Positions 35,973-44,107 of a DNA stretch of 64,000 nt are shown here, in pieces; position 1 is the first letter of the stretch, and each line of letters starts with the position of its first letter. Made by a program: the position numbers and the translations under genes. The DNA is from Telluribacter humicola (GTDB lineage: Bacteria; Bacteroidota; Bacteroidia; Cytophagales; Spirosomataceae). The notes under the pieces are model-generated. The model was not told the DNA's origin. It ran no database searches and worked only from the letters and a program-made list of their open reading frames with translations. Location of the stretch: assembly GCF_017355935.1 (NCBI RefSeq), contig NZ_JAFIQT010000004.1:62001-126000 (forward strand). Direction: 5' to 3'.

Positions 35973-36010
35973 AAAATTAAAGTAGCTACTTCGGCAGCTT
36001 CTTTAATTTT
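35973..36010 (-). terminator. Hairpin terminator after the second QorB-like gene
   Basis: Arms AAAATTAAAG (35973-35982) and CTTTAATTTT (36001-36010) pair fully, one mismatch follows, and AGCT at 35984-35987 pairs with AGCT at 35996-35999, leaving an 8-nt loop. It lies 14 bp after the stop of the leftward gene and ends in a T-run on that strand. Confidence 0.7.
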
Positions 36011-36024
36011 TATAACAATGAATA

Positions 36025-36885
36025 TTAATACGCAGAGGCGGCTTGTAGCGCTTCGGTTATTGTCGCTGAAAGAGATGTAGTTGGTCGGCCAATTAATGTG
36101 GAAAGCTGATGACTGTCATCAAACAAAGCACCTCCAGAGGCAGCTACATCCCATCCGGCAACCGCATGAGCAAATCCTTCTGGCAAACCAACGGATACCA
36201 GGGCTGCGGCATAGTCTGCTTCCGGCATATTTATATAGGGAATATCCTTACCCGTCTGCTGTGAAATTTCAGCCGCCAGGTCACTGAGCGACCATGCATC
36301 GTCTCCGGCAAGTTCAAAGATTTTTCCCTGGTGTCCCTGACCAGTTAAAACAGCAACGGCTGCATCAGCATAATCAGCCCTTGCTGCCGAAGATATTTTT
36401 CCCTCACCTGCACTACCAATATAAGCACCACCAGCAATTGCACCTGGAATAGCGCCAGTATAATTTTCTGTATACCAGCCATTGCGCAGCAAAGTAACCG
36501 GAATACCTGCATTCTTTAAGTCAGCTTCCGTTGAACGATGGTCTTCTGCAAGGGCAAGTGTTGACGTATCGGCATGAAGTACACTGGTATAAACAATCCA
36601 TTGTACACCAGCCTGCTTTGCAGCTTCTATTACATTGCGGTGCTGAGCGACACGTCTGCCAGTTTCACCTCCGGAAGAAATTAGTAGTAAGGTATCTACA
36701 CCTGCTAATGCACCAGTAAGTGTTTCAGGCTTGTCGTAGTCTGCTTCTCTGGCTTCTACACCAATGTTAGCAGCCTTTTGGATTGAACGAACAAGGGCAA
36801 CAATGTTATCGTCAGAAACCTTTTTAAGCTTGTTTACAACAAATTGACCTAGTTGACCTGTTGCTCCTGTAATTGCTATCGTCAT
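36025..36885 (-). CDS. QorB-like NmrA/SDR-family NAD(P)H-dependent quinone reductase (second copy)
   Basis: A 286-residue protein of the same family as the reductase at 20.6-21.5 kb, with the same layout: ITGATGQLGQFVV Rossmann motif (glycines 6-12), LVRSIQKAANIGVEAREADY, IVYTSVLHADTSTLALAEDH and VTLLRNGWYTEN. It looks closer to the QorB type of E. coli than the first copy does, judged by the TLALAEDH and LLRNGWYTENY segments. No regulator gene and no ACTTGC/GCAAGT dyad is next to it, so control must differ. Expected to reduce quinones in the cytoplasm with NADPH. Confidence 0.88.
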   Translation of the reverse strand: MTIAITGATGQLGQFVVNKLKKVSDDNIVALVRSIQKAANIGVEAREADYDKPETLTGALAGVDTLLLISSGGETGRRVAQHRNVIEAAKQAGVQWIVYTSVLHADTSTLALAEDHRSTEADLKNAGIPVTLLRNGWYTENYTGAIPGAIAGGAYIGSAGEGKISSAARADYADAAVAVLTGQGHQGKIFELAGDDAWSLSDLAAEISQQTGKDIPYINMPEADYAAALVSVGLPEGFAHAVAGWDVAASGGALFDDSHQLSTLIGRPTTSLSATITEALQAASAY

Positions 36886-37314
36886 TTAATTTTTAAAGTA
36901 GTAGTTTTATTTATGTGCGTAGTTCCTGTTACCATACAATTGGGGAATGATACAAAGGGAAGAAGTTGCTATACTTCTGGAAACATAAAAATTCAAATGC
37001 ATAAAGCTCGCTTCATACTGGATTACTAGTATCTGAATCAAAATGGGGCACCTTAGCAACGTACGGAGGTACCGTTATGCATTACATGGTTTTTTACGGT
37101 AACTACCACTGGCCCAAATCAGTTTCATTCAAAAGCTCTACTTATGTAATTATGATACACATTTTTTAATAAAAGGATTCTACCTTTTTTGGCAGGAAAC
37201 AGCAATCAGGACTGACTTAAGGGACTATGAGTTTTTCCTTGCTTAATCGACCTATAACTTCTCAAAGTTAGGTAGCTCCTCAACTAGCTTTACAACATGT
37301 AGCCTATTCCAACG
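36886..37314. other. Intergenic region, no gene seen
   Basis: About 430 bp between two leftward genes; AT-rich. No RNA gene, repeat or strong hairpin was recognised. The promoter of the QorB-like gene should be at its left end. Confidence 0.5.
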
Positions 37315-37740
37315 CTAATTCATCACCAGCAGGGTTCGGGCGGGCATTTCGTAGAGCCTCTGGGTAGACAGGTGGATGGACTTTGTGATCTGGTCGGTAC
37401 CGTTAGTCACAACTACCGAGAACGTATCGTCCTGAATCTCGGCAAAGTTCAGCTTTAGCCAATGCCTGGACTTCCGCACCGAAAGTACCTCCTTACACAG
37501 GACCTTCCCCTTTTTATTGAGCAGGGTAACACTCACCTTTTCACCTATAGGTTTCTCCACCAGTACATTCATGGTCAGTGAGTGGATAGAGCGATACATA
37601 CCTACCAGCAGGGTCGGTTTTCGGGGCGAGGTCTGGGTAGAGTCAGTATGGATTTGTGGGGCAGTTGCACCTTGAACGGGGTTCATTAGCGGTAGTACAC
37701 CCAGCAGGGCGATCTTTAGAGTACTAGTTAGTTTTTTCAT
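37315..37740 (-). CDS. Small secreted beta-rich protein, hypothetical
   Basis: A 141-residue protein with a signal peptide (KIALLGVLPLMNPVQGA). The mature part is a short beta-sandwich-like domain (residues 55-125) with alternating strands such as MNVLVEKPIGEKVSVTLLNK and FSVVVTNGTDQITKSIHL, similar to the extracellular C-terminal T9SS-like or adhesive modules found in Bacteroidota, but without a secretion signature I can confirm. It lies 35 bp downstream of the PAP2/haloperoxidase gene on the same strand, so the two are probably co-transcribed. Function unknown. Confidence 0.65.
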   Translation of the reverse strand: MKKLTSTLKIALLGVLPLMNPVQGATAPQIHTDSTQTSPRKPTLLVGMYRSIHSLTMNVLVEKPIGEKVSVTLLNKKGKVLCKEVLSVRKSRHWLKLNFAEIQDDTFSVVVTNGTDQITKSIHLSTQRLYEMPARTLLVMN

Positions 37741-37775
37741 GGTTTTGTTAAAGTCTATGTTGGATTGATAAATGA

Positions 37776-39110
37776 CTACTTGCTTTCCGCCAGTGTTACG
37801 GCTGCCTGCACGCCATCCGCTTTTAGTTTTTTGATAACCGCGCCGGCTACGTTCCGGCCCAGTTCCAGTCCTGCTTCATTGTCGGTACGAAAATGAATAC
37901 CCGCCTGGAACCGCGATTCAGCTCCGTCCTTAGCTACTTTCTGAAACAAGGCCCTATCGGCTGGAAAGAAGTAGGAGAATAAGCCTTCCACCAAACCACC
38001 CATGGCTGCGTGTCCCGAAGGATAACCTGGGAACGGGGGCGTCGGCACCAGCGGCTGGTAGGTAGTATCGTACTGGTCGGGACGGATGCCCCAGTAGGCG
38101 TACTTGGCATCGAAGCAGGCCACAAAAGTATCATAGTACCCTATTGCCACCGCCGCGTACATGCGGGCGGCATGGGGTGGGTTCAGGTGCAGGTTGTACT
38201 CAAATATCTTTTTGTGCAGGATCTCATCGGCCGGAAATTGGCTGGCGTAGTAAAAGGCGTTGGCCTTTGACCGAAAGGTAGGCTTATGTGCTTTCAGCTC
38301 CGCCATGTCCTTCGCAAAATCAGGTGGTGGAACGGGTCTGTACTGGCCGGCGTGGGTAAGAGCCACTGTTTTGTTCAGTCCGGCGGTGACTGCCATGGGG
38401 TACTTGCCCGTCCAGAGGCTGTTACCTTCGGGTCGTTTTCCGTCCCAGGCTGCTTTGTATACAAAATCTTTGGTATGCTCCAGTTCTTTTTCAGCTATCC
38501 GTTTGCCCAATTCGAAGCCCGCGCGGGTATCGCTTGGGTAAGCGTAACCCGCTGCTACGCGGGAATCCATAGCCCGCATAGCCATACGGCTGACCGAGTC
38601 GGCCAGGGACGGGTAGAAGCGCGAAATAATGGTATAGGCTACCCCTGCCGCCACTGAATGTTCGCAGGGATACGAGGGACTGTCAGGCTTAAGACCCTGG
38701 GCCTTGATACGGCTATCTGCCACGAAAGGCCGAGGCCGCTTATAGGCATATTTGGATACCCAGGCGGCCACGGTAGCATCGTAAGTAGCTACTCCCAGGA
38801 GCATATTGGCCAGGGCACCATTGCGGCTGGTGTCGGTCATCCACAGCTTTGCCATCATCTCCTGCCATCGGTAGCCGGGGGCGCCCGCGTTCCAGTATTG
38901 GATCTGCTGGTGACCAGCCGCGTCCAAACTCTTCTGCCGGGCCAGAACCTGAGAATTTTCTACTTTGGCGGCAGGTGGTGGGGGTAGCTTATAGGCTTCG
39001 CCGGATGGAATGAACCAGGTTTTCCACTGGCCGGCTTCAGGCTCTACCTGGGCCAGCAATGGAGCTGCTAACGTCAGGTAGGCCATAAGGGTTAGTGAGC
39101 TCTTTTTCAT
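37776..39110 (-). CDS. PAP2/vanadium-haloperoxidase-type protein with two motif sets
   Basis: A 444-residue exported protein (signal peptide MKKSSLTLMAYLTLAAPLLAQ). The C-terminal half has an intact phosphatase/haloperoxidase signature: Lys336 and Arg343-Pro344 in KYAYWGIRPD, Pro-Ser-Gly-His 364-367, and Ser399-Arg400 with His406 and Asp410. The N-terminal half has a second copy exactly 216 residues earlier: Lys120, Arg127-Pro128, Pro-Cys-Glu-His 148-151, Ser183-Arg184 and Asp194, but Ala190 replaces the His that forms the phospho-enzyme or holds vanadate. So only the second site should be active. Reaction is either phosphomonoester hydrolysis or halide oxidation. It is divergent from the LytS/LytTR pair. 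Confidence 0.88.
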   Translation of the reverse strand: MKKSSLTLMAYLTLAAPLLAQVEPEAGQWKTWFIPSGEAYKLPPPPAAKVENSQVLARQKSLDAAGHQQIQYWNAGAPGYRWQEMMAKLWMTDTSRNGALANMLLGVATYDATVAAWVSKYAYKRPRPFVADSRIKAQGLKPDSPSYPCEHSVAAGVAYTIISRFYPSLADSVSRMAMRAMDSRVAAGYAYPSDTRAGFELGKRIAEKELEHTKDFVYKAAWDGKRPEGNSLWTGKYPMAVTAGLNKTVALTHAGQYRPVPPPDFAKDMAELKAHKPTFRSKANAFYYASQFPADEILHKKIFEYNLHLNPPHAARMYAAVAIGYYDTFVACFDAKYAYWGIRPDQYDTTYQPLVPTPPFPGYPSGHAAMGGLVEGLFSYFFPADRALFQKVAKDGAESRFQAGIHFRTDNEAGLELGRNVAGAVIKKLKADGVQAAVTLAESK

Positions 39111-39307
39111 ACTACTCTGGGGTTTTGTTTAACCAAGATTAGAGAATAAAAAAGAGCTCTCAATGTCGGTATCAATAAACAGCGGGTAAGGGTAAACAAA
39201 CGGCAGGATTTAACCCATAAGTACCATTCGTTGACCCAAAATGGTATTCTGTTGACGATGGGATTGCCGATAAATGGATATGATAAAATTATCCCGTATT
39301 TAGCAGC
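39111..39307. promoter_or_regulatory. Divergent promoter region with LytTR-like direct repeats
   Basis: Between the PAP2 gene and the sensor kinase gene, GTTGAC occurs at 39230-39235 and at 39251-39256, a 21-bp spacing that matches the tandem sites of LytTR regulators. The first copy lies inside a dyad TACCATT (39222-39228) / AATGGTA (39240-39246). The LytTR regulator encoded nearby may act here on both sides. Confidence 0.5.
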
Positions 39308-40372
39308 ATGAACCTTACTTTTGACAAAGAACGTTTTCTGGTATACGTCCGCATCGGGGCCCTTTTCCTCTGCCTGTGGCTGTTCAGCGAGTTGGTTAAT
39401 AATTGCGATACGTTTGTACCCAGAGCCTGGAATAACCTTTGGCGCTGTGCCTACGTGACAGTCCTCAACTTTATCTTGTTTGAGTACACCTTGCCCTATT
39501 TCCGTCTGCGCTGGAAACGAATCCTGGTAGGTTTTCTGCTGGTGTGGGTACACCTGATGCTGTACTCCTTCGGCCTGTATGCCTGGCGGCTATTCGGGAT
39601 AAGCCTTCATATATATACGTCACTGATCGACTATTCGATCGGAGAAAGAGACTACTCGTCCTTTGAAAGAGGCCTATCTACCCAGATGGGGTATAGCGCC
39701 GGGTCCATCCTCTTTTTCGGGATTTGTCAGCATATTTACGTGTATTATAAACTGCGACAGGCCGCACAGCAGCTGCGTATCGAAAAGCAGCAGGCCGAGC
39801 TCAACTACCTTAAGTCCCAGACCAACCCACACTTTCTCTTCAACACCCTGAACAACATCTACGCACTTTCACGCGACAAGTCAGACCGGGCGCCGGAGTC
39901 TATCCTGCGCTTGTCCAAGATCCTGCGTTTCATGCTGTATGAAACCAGCGGGGCGTACATCCCCATTGAGCAGGAACTGAAAATCATCAATGACTACATA
40001 GCGCTGGAACAGCTAAGGTACGACGAGTCGCTGCGGGTTAACTTCAGCTACGACGTAGAAGATCAACGGCAGAGCCTGCCACCACTCTTGCTGATACCGC
40101 TGGTGGAGAATGCTTTCAAACACGGTGTATCCGAAACCCGGGGTGAGCCCTATGTGGATATTCACCTGTCTGTGAGGCAACGGCAACTGGACTTTGTGGT
40201 CAAAAACTCATCAGAAGCCAACCCCGATGAACGGGGAGTGAAGGAAAACATCGGCCTTTCTAACCTGCGCCGCCAGCTTGAAATCCTTTACACCGACTAC
40301 AAGTTGTCCGTTGTACAAGGTACTGCTGAATTTACCGCCACCTTACACATCAATCTGGCTAGCTATGTCTAA
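39308..40372 (+). CDS. LytS/YehU-type sensor histidine kinase
   Basis: A 354-residue kinase with four membrane helices in the first 145 residues (for example IGALFLCLWLFSELV and ILVGFLLVWVHLMLYSFGLY), a short coiled coil (QAAQQLRIEKQQAELNYL), a His_kinase domain with His175 in QTNPHFLFNTLNNIY, and an HATPase_c domain with LIPLVENAFKHG and the GLSNLRRQLEILY box. The cognate regulator starts inside the end of this gene: its ATG at 40365 overlaps the kinase stop at 40370-40372 by 8 bp, which implies translational coupling. The signal sensed in the membrane is unknown. Confidence 0.94.
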   Translation: MNLTFDKERFLVYVRIGALFLCLWLFSELVNNCDTFVPRAWNNLWRCAYVTVLNFILFEYTLPYFRLRWKRILVGFLLVWVHLMLYSFGLYAWRLFGISLHIYTSLIDYSIGERDYSSFERGLSTQMGYSAGSILFFGICQHIYVYYKLRQAAQQLRIEKQQAELNYLKSQTNPHFLFNTLNNIYALSRDKSDRAPESILRLSKILRFMLYETSGAYIPIEQELKIINDYIALEQLRYDESLRVNFSYDVEDQRQSLPPLLLIPLVENAFKHGVSETRGEPYVDIHLSVRQRQLDFVVKNSSEANPDERGVKENIGLSNLRRQLEILYTDYKLSVVQGTAEFTATLHINLASYV

Positions 40373-41057
40373 ACTACGGTGCATCATCATTGAGGACGAG
40401 CCACTGGCCGTCAAAGTACTTACAGATTACATCGCTCTGGTACCCTTCTTGGACCTGCGTGGTACTTTCAAGGATGCAATCCTGGCTACCGACTTCCTTC
40501 GGCAGCATACCGTGGATCTGATGTTTCTGGATATCCACCTACCCCGGCTGAAAGGCATGGCTTTCCTGAAGACGCTGGCGCACCCGCCAGCGGTCATTAT
40601 TACTACTGCCTATCACCAGTACGCCGTCGAAGGATTTGACCTGAATGTGACAGACTACTTACTGAAGCCCTTTGAGTTTGAACGATTTCTGGTTGCGGTA
40701 AATAAGGTCAAAACTCCCGAAGCGATCCAAAGCAGGCTAACCGAAGGCGGAGATAGTAAAGACTACCTGTTTCTAAACGTGCAGAAGAAGAAGGTCAAAA
40801 TCCTGCTGGCAGACATCCTGTACATCGAAAGTCAGCGCGAGTACATCAAGATTGTGACGACGCGCAGCAGCTACCTCTCGAAGATGAGTACGCACGAGAT
40901 CGAAACGCTGCTCCCGCCCCACCTTTTCCGTCGCATTCACCGATCTTTCATCGTATCCATCAACAAGATTGACTCTTTCACTGCCGAGTACGTGGAGGTA
41001 CAGGGCGTATCCATTCCCATCGGGCGGGGGTACCGCGAGGTGTTGGATAATCTATGA
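40365..41057 (+). CDS. LytTR-family response regulator
   Basis: A 230-residue regulator; the start at ATG 40365 gives MSKLRCIIIEDEP, the normal receiver N-terminus, whereas the frame upstream is the kinase gene in another phase. The receiver domain has the acidic residues Glu10/Asp11, the phospho-acceptor Asp56 in LMFLDIHLP and the Thr/Lys pair (ITTAYHQYA, DYLLKPFEF). The C-terminal LytTR domain is complete (VKILLADILYIESQREYIKI to FIVSINKI). It is co-transcribed with the LytS-type kinase. Candidate binding sites with 21-bp spacing are just upstream of the pair. Confidence 0.94.
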   Translation: MSKLRCIIIEDEPLAVKVLTDYIALVPFLDLRGTFKDAILATDFLRQHTVDLMFLDIHLPRLKGMAFLKTLAHPPAVIITTAYHQYAVEGFDLNVTDYLLKPFEFERFLVAVNKVKTPEAIQSRLTEGGDSKDYLFLNVQKKKVKILLADILYIESQREYIKIVTTRSSYLSKMSTHEIETLLPPHLFRRIHRSFIVSINKIDSFTAEYVEVQGVSIPIGRGYREVLDNL

Positions 41058-41131
41058 AGTTAAAAAAGTAGGTCCGCACATGCGGTTGTTGATTCCGGAG
41101 AAAGTGGCCTTACAAGTGAGATAAAATTGAT

Positions 41132-41170
41132 GCGACACTTGAGACACCTATTAATAAACTTTTAAAATGA
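41132..41170 (+). pseudogene. 3' tail of a lost thioredoxin-family paralogue
   Basis: Thirteen codons ending at TGA 41168-41170 read ATLETPINKLLK and match the end of the next gene (AELETHINKLLN, ending at 41733) at DNA and protein level. The stop codon is followed by the same junction into the next leader. It is the remnant of an upstream copy whose body has been deleted. Confidence 0.75.
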
Positions 41171-41178
41171 TCAAGCCT

Positions 41179-41733
41179 ATGAAAAACGTAAATCTGGTAG
41201 TTGTTTTTTCAATACTAACTTTTGCTGCCTGTACATCTTCTGATGGCGATTATCAGGGTAGCGGTACCGCAGGCAAACATGTAGTTGGTGACACGGCACG
41301 TGACTTCCAATCTGAGAAAGTGATCAAATTTCCTGAGCTTCAGGAATATATTACTACAAGTACTGACGATAAGGTAAAAGTTATAAATTTCTGGGCTACC
41401 TGGTGTGCACCTTGTATAAAGGAGTTGCCATTTATAGACTCTCTACGGTATACCTATGATCCGGATAAAGTTGAGGTACTGCTTGTAAGCCTTGATTTTC
41501 CGGACCAGCTTTCTAAGGTTAATAAATTATTACAACGTAAAAAATTAAGTTCCACCGTATGGCTTCTGGATGAATCAGATCCAAATCTATACATTGATAA
41601 GGTTGATCCTTCCTGGACGGGAGCCCTTCCTGCGACCCTTCTTGTCCGTAATTCAACCGATCAAAGAATCTTTCTTGGTAAAGAACTCACAAAAGCAGAA
41701 TTAGAGACACACATTAATAAACTCTTAAATTGA
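41179..41733 (+). CDS. TlpA-like thioredoxin-fold lipoprotein
   Basis: A 184-residue lipoprotein from the ATG at 41179 (an ATG 12 bp upstream is in frame). The lipobox is FAAC (Cys18). The redoxin domain has KVINFWATWCAPCIKELP with a CxxC, then the VDPSWTGALPATLL cis-proline loop. It should act as a membrane-anchored periplasmic thiol-disulfide reductase. The first 45 codons are nearly the same as those of the next gene, which begins 8 bp after this stop, so the pair is an operon with a shared leader. Downstream is a strong terminator. Partner proteins unknown. Confidence 0.9.
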   Translation: MKNVNLVVVFSILTFAACTSSDGDYQGSGTAGKHVVGDTARDFQSEKVIKFPELQEYITTSTDDKVKVINFWATWCAPCIKELPFIDSLRYTYDPDKVEVLLVSLDFPDQLSKVNKLLQRKKLSSTVWLLDESDPNLYIDKVDPSWTGALPATLLVRNSTDQRIFLGKELTKAELETHINKLLN

Positions 41734-41741
41734 ACAGGGCT

Positions 41742-42368
41742 ATGAAATACGTAAATCTTGTAGTTATTTTTTCGCTGCTAACCTTTTTTGCCTGTACATC
41801 TTCCGATAGTGACTATCAGGTTAGCGATATCCCAGGCGGATATATGCCCGGTGACACGGCACGTGACTTCCAATTAAAGAATGTAAATGGGAAAATGGTA
41901 TCATTGGCTAATTATGAAAATGCCAAAGGGTATATCGTTATTTTTACCTGCAATACATGCCCTTATGCCGCCATGTATGAAGAGCGGATTATTGAGCTGC
42001 ATAAGAAATTCGCAGATAAAGGATATCCAGTTATTGCTATCAATCCAAATGACGAATCAGAAGAGCCTGGCGATTCATATGACGAGATGATTGTACAAGC
42101 CAAAGAAAAAGGATATAGATTCCCATACGTTCAGGATAAAACCCAGGAGATAACCAAAGCATACGGAGCTACGAATACTCCACATGTTTATGTGTTAAAT
42201 AAAGATCGTAAGGTTGTATATATTGGCTCGATTGATAATAATGCCAGGGATGCCGAAAGTGCGGATAAATTTTATGTAGAGGATGCCATCAAGGCTCTTG
42301 AGAACAACAAAACTCCGGAAATCTCTAAAACTAAAGCTATAGGCTGTACAATCAAATGGGCATCTTAA
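41742..42368 (+). CDS. AhpC/TSA-like thioredoxin-family lipoprotein
   Basis: A 208-residue lipoprotein from the ATG at 41742 (lipobox FFAC, Cys18). It differs from the previous gene after the leader: the redoxin domain here has IVIFTCNTCPYAAMYEERI, the CNTCPY type seen in a peroxiredoxin-like group, followed by KAYGATNTPHVYVLN and the group's C-terminal GCTIKW motif. The leader (residues 1-45) and upstream DNA match the preceding gene, including 24 identical bases at the start of the mature domain. The start is preferred over the upstream TTG because it gives a leader equal to its neighbour. Probably a periplasmic thiol oxidoreductase. Confidence 0.9.
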   Translation: MKYVNLVVIFSLLTFFACTSSDSDYQVSDIPGGYMPGDTARDFQLKNVNGKMVSLANYENAKGYIVIFTCNTCPYAAMYEERIIELHKKFADKGYPVIAINPNDESEEPGDSYDEMIVQAKEKGYRFPYVQDKTQEITKAYGATNTPHVYVLNKDRKVVYIGSIDNNARDAESADKFYVEDAIKALENNKTPEISKTKAIGCTIKWAS

Positions 42369-42388
42369 CTTTCTTATCCTTTAATACA

Positions 42389-42413
42389 GGCCATCCGGTG
42401 TGATGGTCTTTTT
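42389..42413 (+). terminator. Intrinsic terminator of the thioredoxin-family operon
   Basis: GGCCATC (42389-42395) pairs with GATGGTC (42402-42408) with one G-U pair around a 6-nt loop, followed by five T (42409-42413). It lies 20 bp after the operon's last stop. Confidence 0.8.
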
Positions 42414-42570
42414 CATTTCCAGACCTATAAATCATAATTCTTCAGCGACCTGTGTTATCATATTCCTCCTGATTACTTACGACCTGCTCTTTTTATGCAT
42501 AAGATGCTTCTATTTTATCTGCACTGAGTAGACCGGTTACCACATCAGGAAAGCAGTCATAGGCTTCTTC

Positions 42571-44064
42571 TTAATTTTGCTTCACAGGAGGGAGTACCAC
42601 CGGTCTGAATTTTGGCGCTGGCATGGCTAGTGTCTCTGATTTGATAGGTTCATTGGAAAAGAAGCCTACTATCAGTTGCTGTACCTTTTCATCGGCTAGT
42701 GTGCTTTCATGGCCAGCGTTCTGAACCAGTACGTGGCTCGCATTAGCAAATCCCGGCAGGAGTTGCTCCACATTAGATGGGGGTGTGTTGCTATCCATGG
42801 TTCCGCTGATAAACAAGGTACGTACTTTGCTTTTCACTGGTGCCCGATACGCATCTCCTAAGTCCAGATTACCCCAGGGGCTACCTGAATAGATATCCGG
42901 TGTATTCATGGAGTTTCCAAGTAAAGCCGACTTCCCTTCACGCTCAATCTGGCGATAGCGTTGTTCGGTAGCTCCGGAAGCCAGCCGCATGACCGAAATA
43001 CCCGAGCCATAGCCGCCGTTCAACTGATTGAAGCGCTTTTCAACGTACTGCTGAAACAACTCATACTGGCCCTTATCAATCCCGTACAGCATAGCAGGAA
43101 AGTTGATGAAATCATTGCTGTCGCCGGCATCCAGCCGCAGGATCATCTGCAGGCCAAACTTACCTACCGGAATAGTGACTACTTCTTTGGTTTTGTAATT
43201 GGTTACTGCCAGCGTTATCGGCTCCCTTTCCAGTTTAGCCAGTACCTTTTTCAGCAGCAGTACCATATCAGGTACCTGTTGATTGACGGCTACATCCTGG
43301 CTAGCCAACTCGGCTATCTTTGTGAGCTGCCTGTCGTATGTAGAAGGCAAATGATGCATGTGGTCAGGTCCCGAAGTACCCAGCAGCACCATCTCCTCAA
43401 TAAAGGCAGGATACTTCCGGACGGCGGCCAGGGCCAGGTGCGTACCGTAGCTAAAACCCAGGAGTTTGATCTTTTTGGCACCCAGCGCCATGCGCAGGTC
43501 GTTGAGGTCATCAGCATTTTGAATGGTGTTATAGCCGTTGATGTCAATTCCTCTCGACTTCAATTCAGCAGCCCCTATCACCGATGCTTCCTGAGCCACT
43601 TTTATAAGCTTTTCTTTGGAGAGAAATATCTCCTTGCCGTCCGGTGTAGCAGGAATTTTAAATACGAGCGATGGCTGGGACCGGCCACATCCACGTTGAT
43701 CCAGCAGAATTACATCATGGTTTTTTTGTAGTTGCAATACCAACATCTGAAAGTACTTCTCCTCTAAGTAGCTAATCCCCGACTCTCCGGGTCCGCCGGC
43801 AAGAAAGACAATGGGGTAAGAGGGGGCCGGACTGAGGGATTTGAGTTTCAAAAGAGCCAATTCAATCTTATTGCCATGGGTGGCCAGCCGGTTTTCGGGC
43901 ACATCCAATGTTCCCATTTCACACGAAATACTATCACCGGTATAGATCTTAGCCTTGACAGGCTTAAAATCAATGGTGGCAGCCATTTCTTTTGACTGGC
44001 TATAAACGGTATAGGAAGTTAGCGTAATAACCAGAAAAATAGTAATAGAAAGGATTGTTTTCAT
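42571..44064 (-). CDS. Secreted alpha/beta-hydrolase peptidase (tripeptidyl/proline aminopeptidase type)
   Basis: A 497-residue exported hydrolase (signal peptide ending TSYTVYSQ). The oxyanion motif is VFLAGGPGESG, the DQRGCGRSQPS strand follows, and the nucleophile elbow is GFSYGTHLAL. A cap region lies in the middle, then the C-terminal acid LFISGTMDSNTPP and the base NAGHEST complete the triad. This matches the S33/TAP-like peptidases that remove N-terminal residues from peptides. An XRE-type regulator gene lies 43 bp upstream on the same strand and should be in one operon with it. It converges on the terminator of the thioredoxin-family operon. Confidence 0.92.
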   Translation of the reverse strand: MKTILSITIFLVITLTSYTVYSQSKEMAATIDFKPVKAKIYTGDSISCEMGTLDVPENRLATHGNKIELALLKLKSLSPAPSYPIVFLAGGPGESGISYLEEKYFQMLVLQLQKNHDVILLDQRGCGRSQPSLVFKIPATPDGKEIFLSKEKLIKVAQEASVIGAAELKSRGIDINGYNTIQNADDLNDLRMALGAKKIKLLGFSYGTHLALAAVRKYPAFIEEMVLLGTSGPDHMHHLPSTYDRQLTKIAELASQDVAVNQQVPDMVLLLKKVLAKLEREPITLAVTNYKTKEVVTIPVGKFGLQMILRLDAGDSNDFINFPAMLYGIDKGQYELFQQYVEKRFNQLNGGYGSGISVMRLASGATEQRYRQIEREGKSALLGNSMNTPDIYSGSPWGNLDLGDAYRAPVKSKVRTLFISGTMDSNTPPSNVEQLLPGFANASHVLVQNAGHESTLADEKVQQLIVGFFSNEPIKSETLAMPAPKFRPVVLPPVKQN

Positions 44065-44107
44065 GGATATAGAAGTAGTAAATGGTCAGGAAAACGGCAC
44101 CGGCGAA

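Noticed and set aside
42961-43731. 256-codon plus-strand frame inside the peptidase gene
   Set aside because: Antisense shadow of a gene with clear catalytic motifs.
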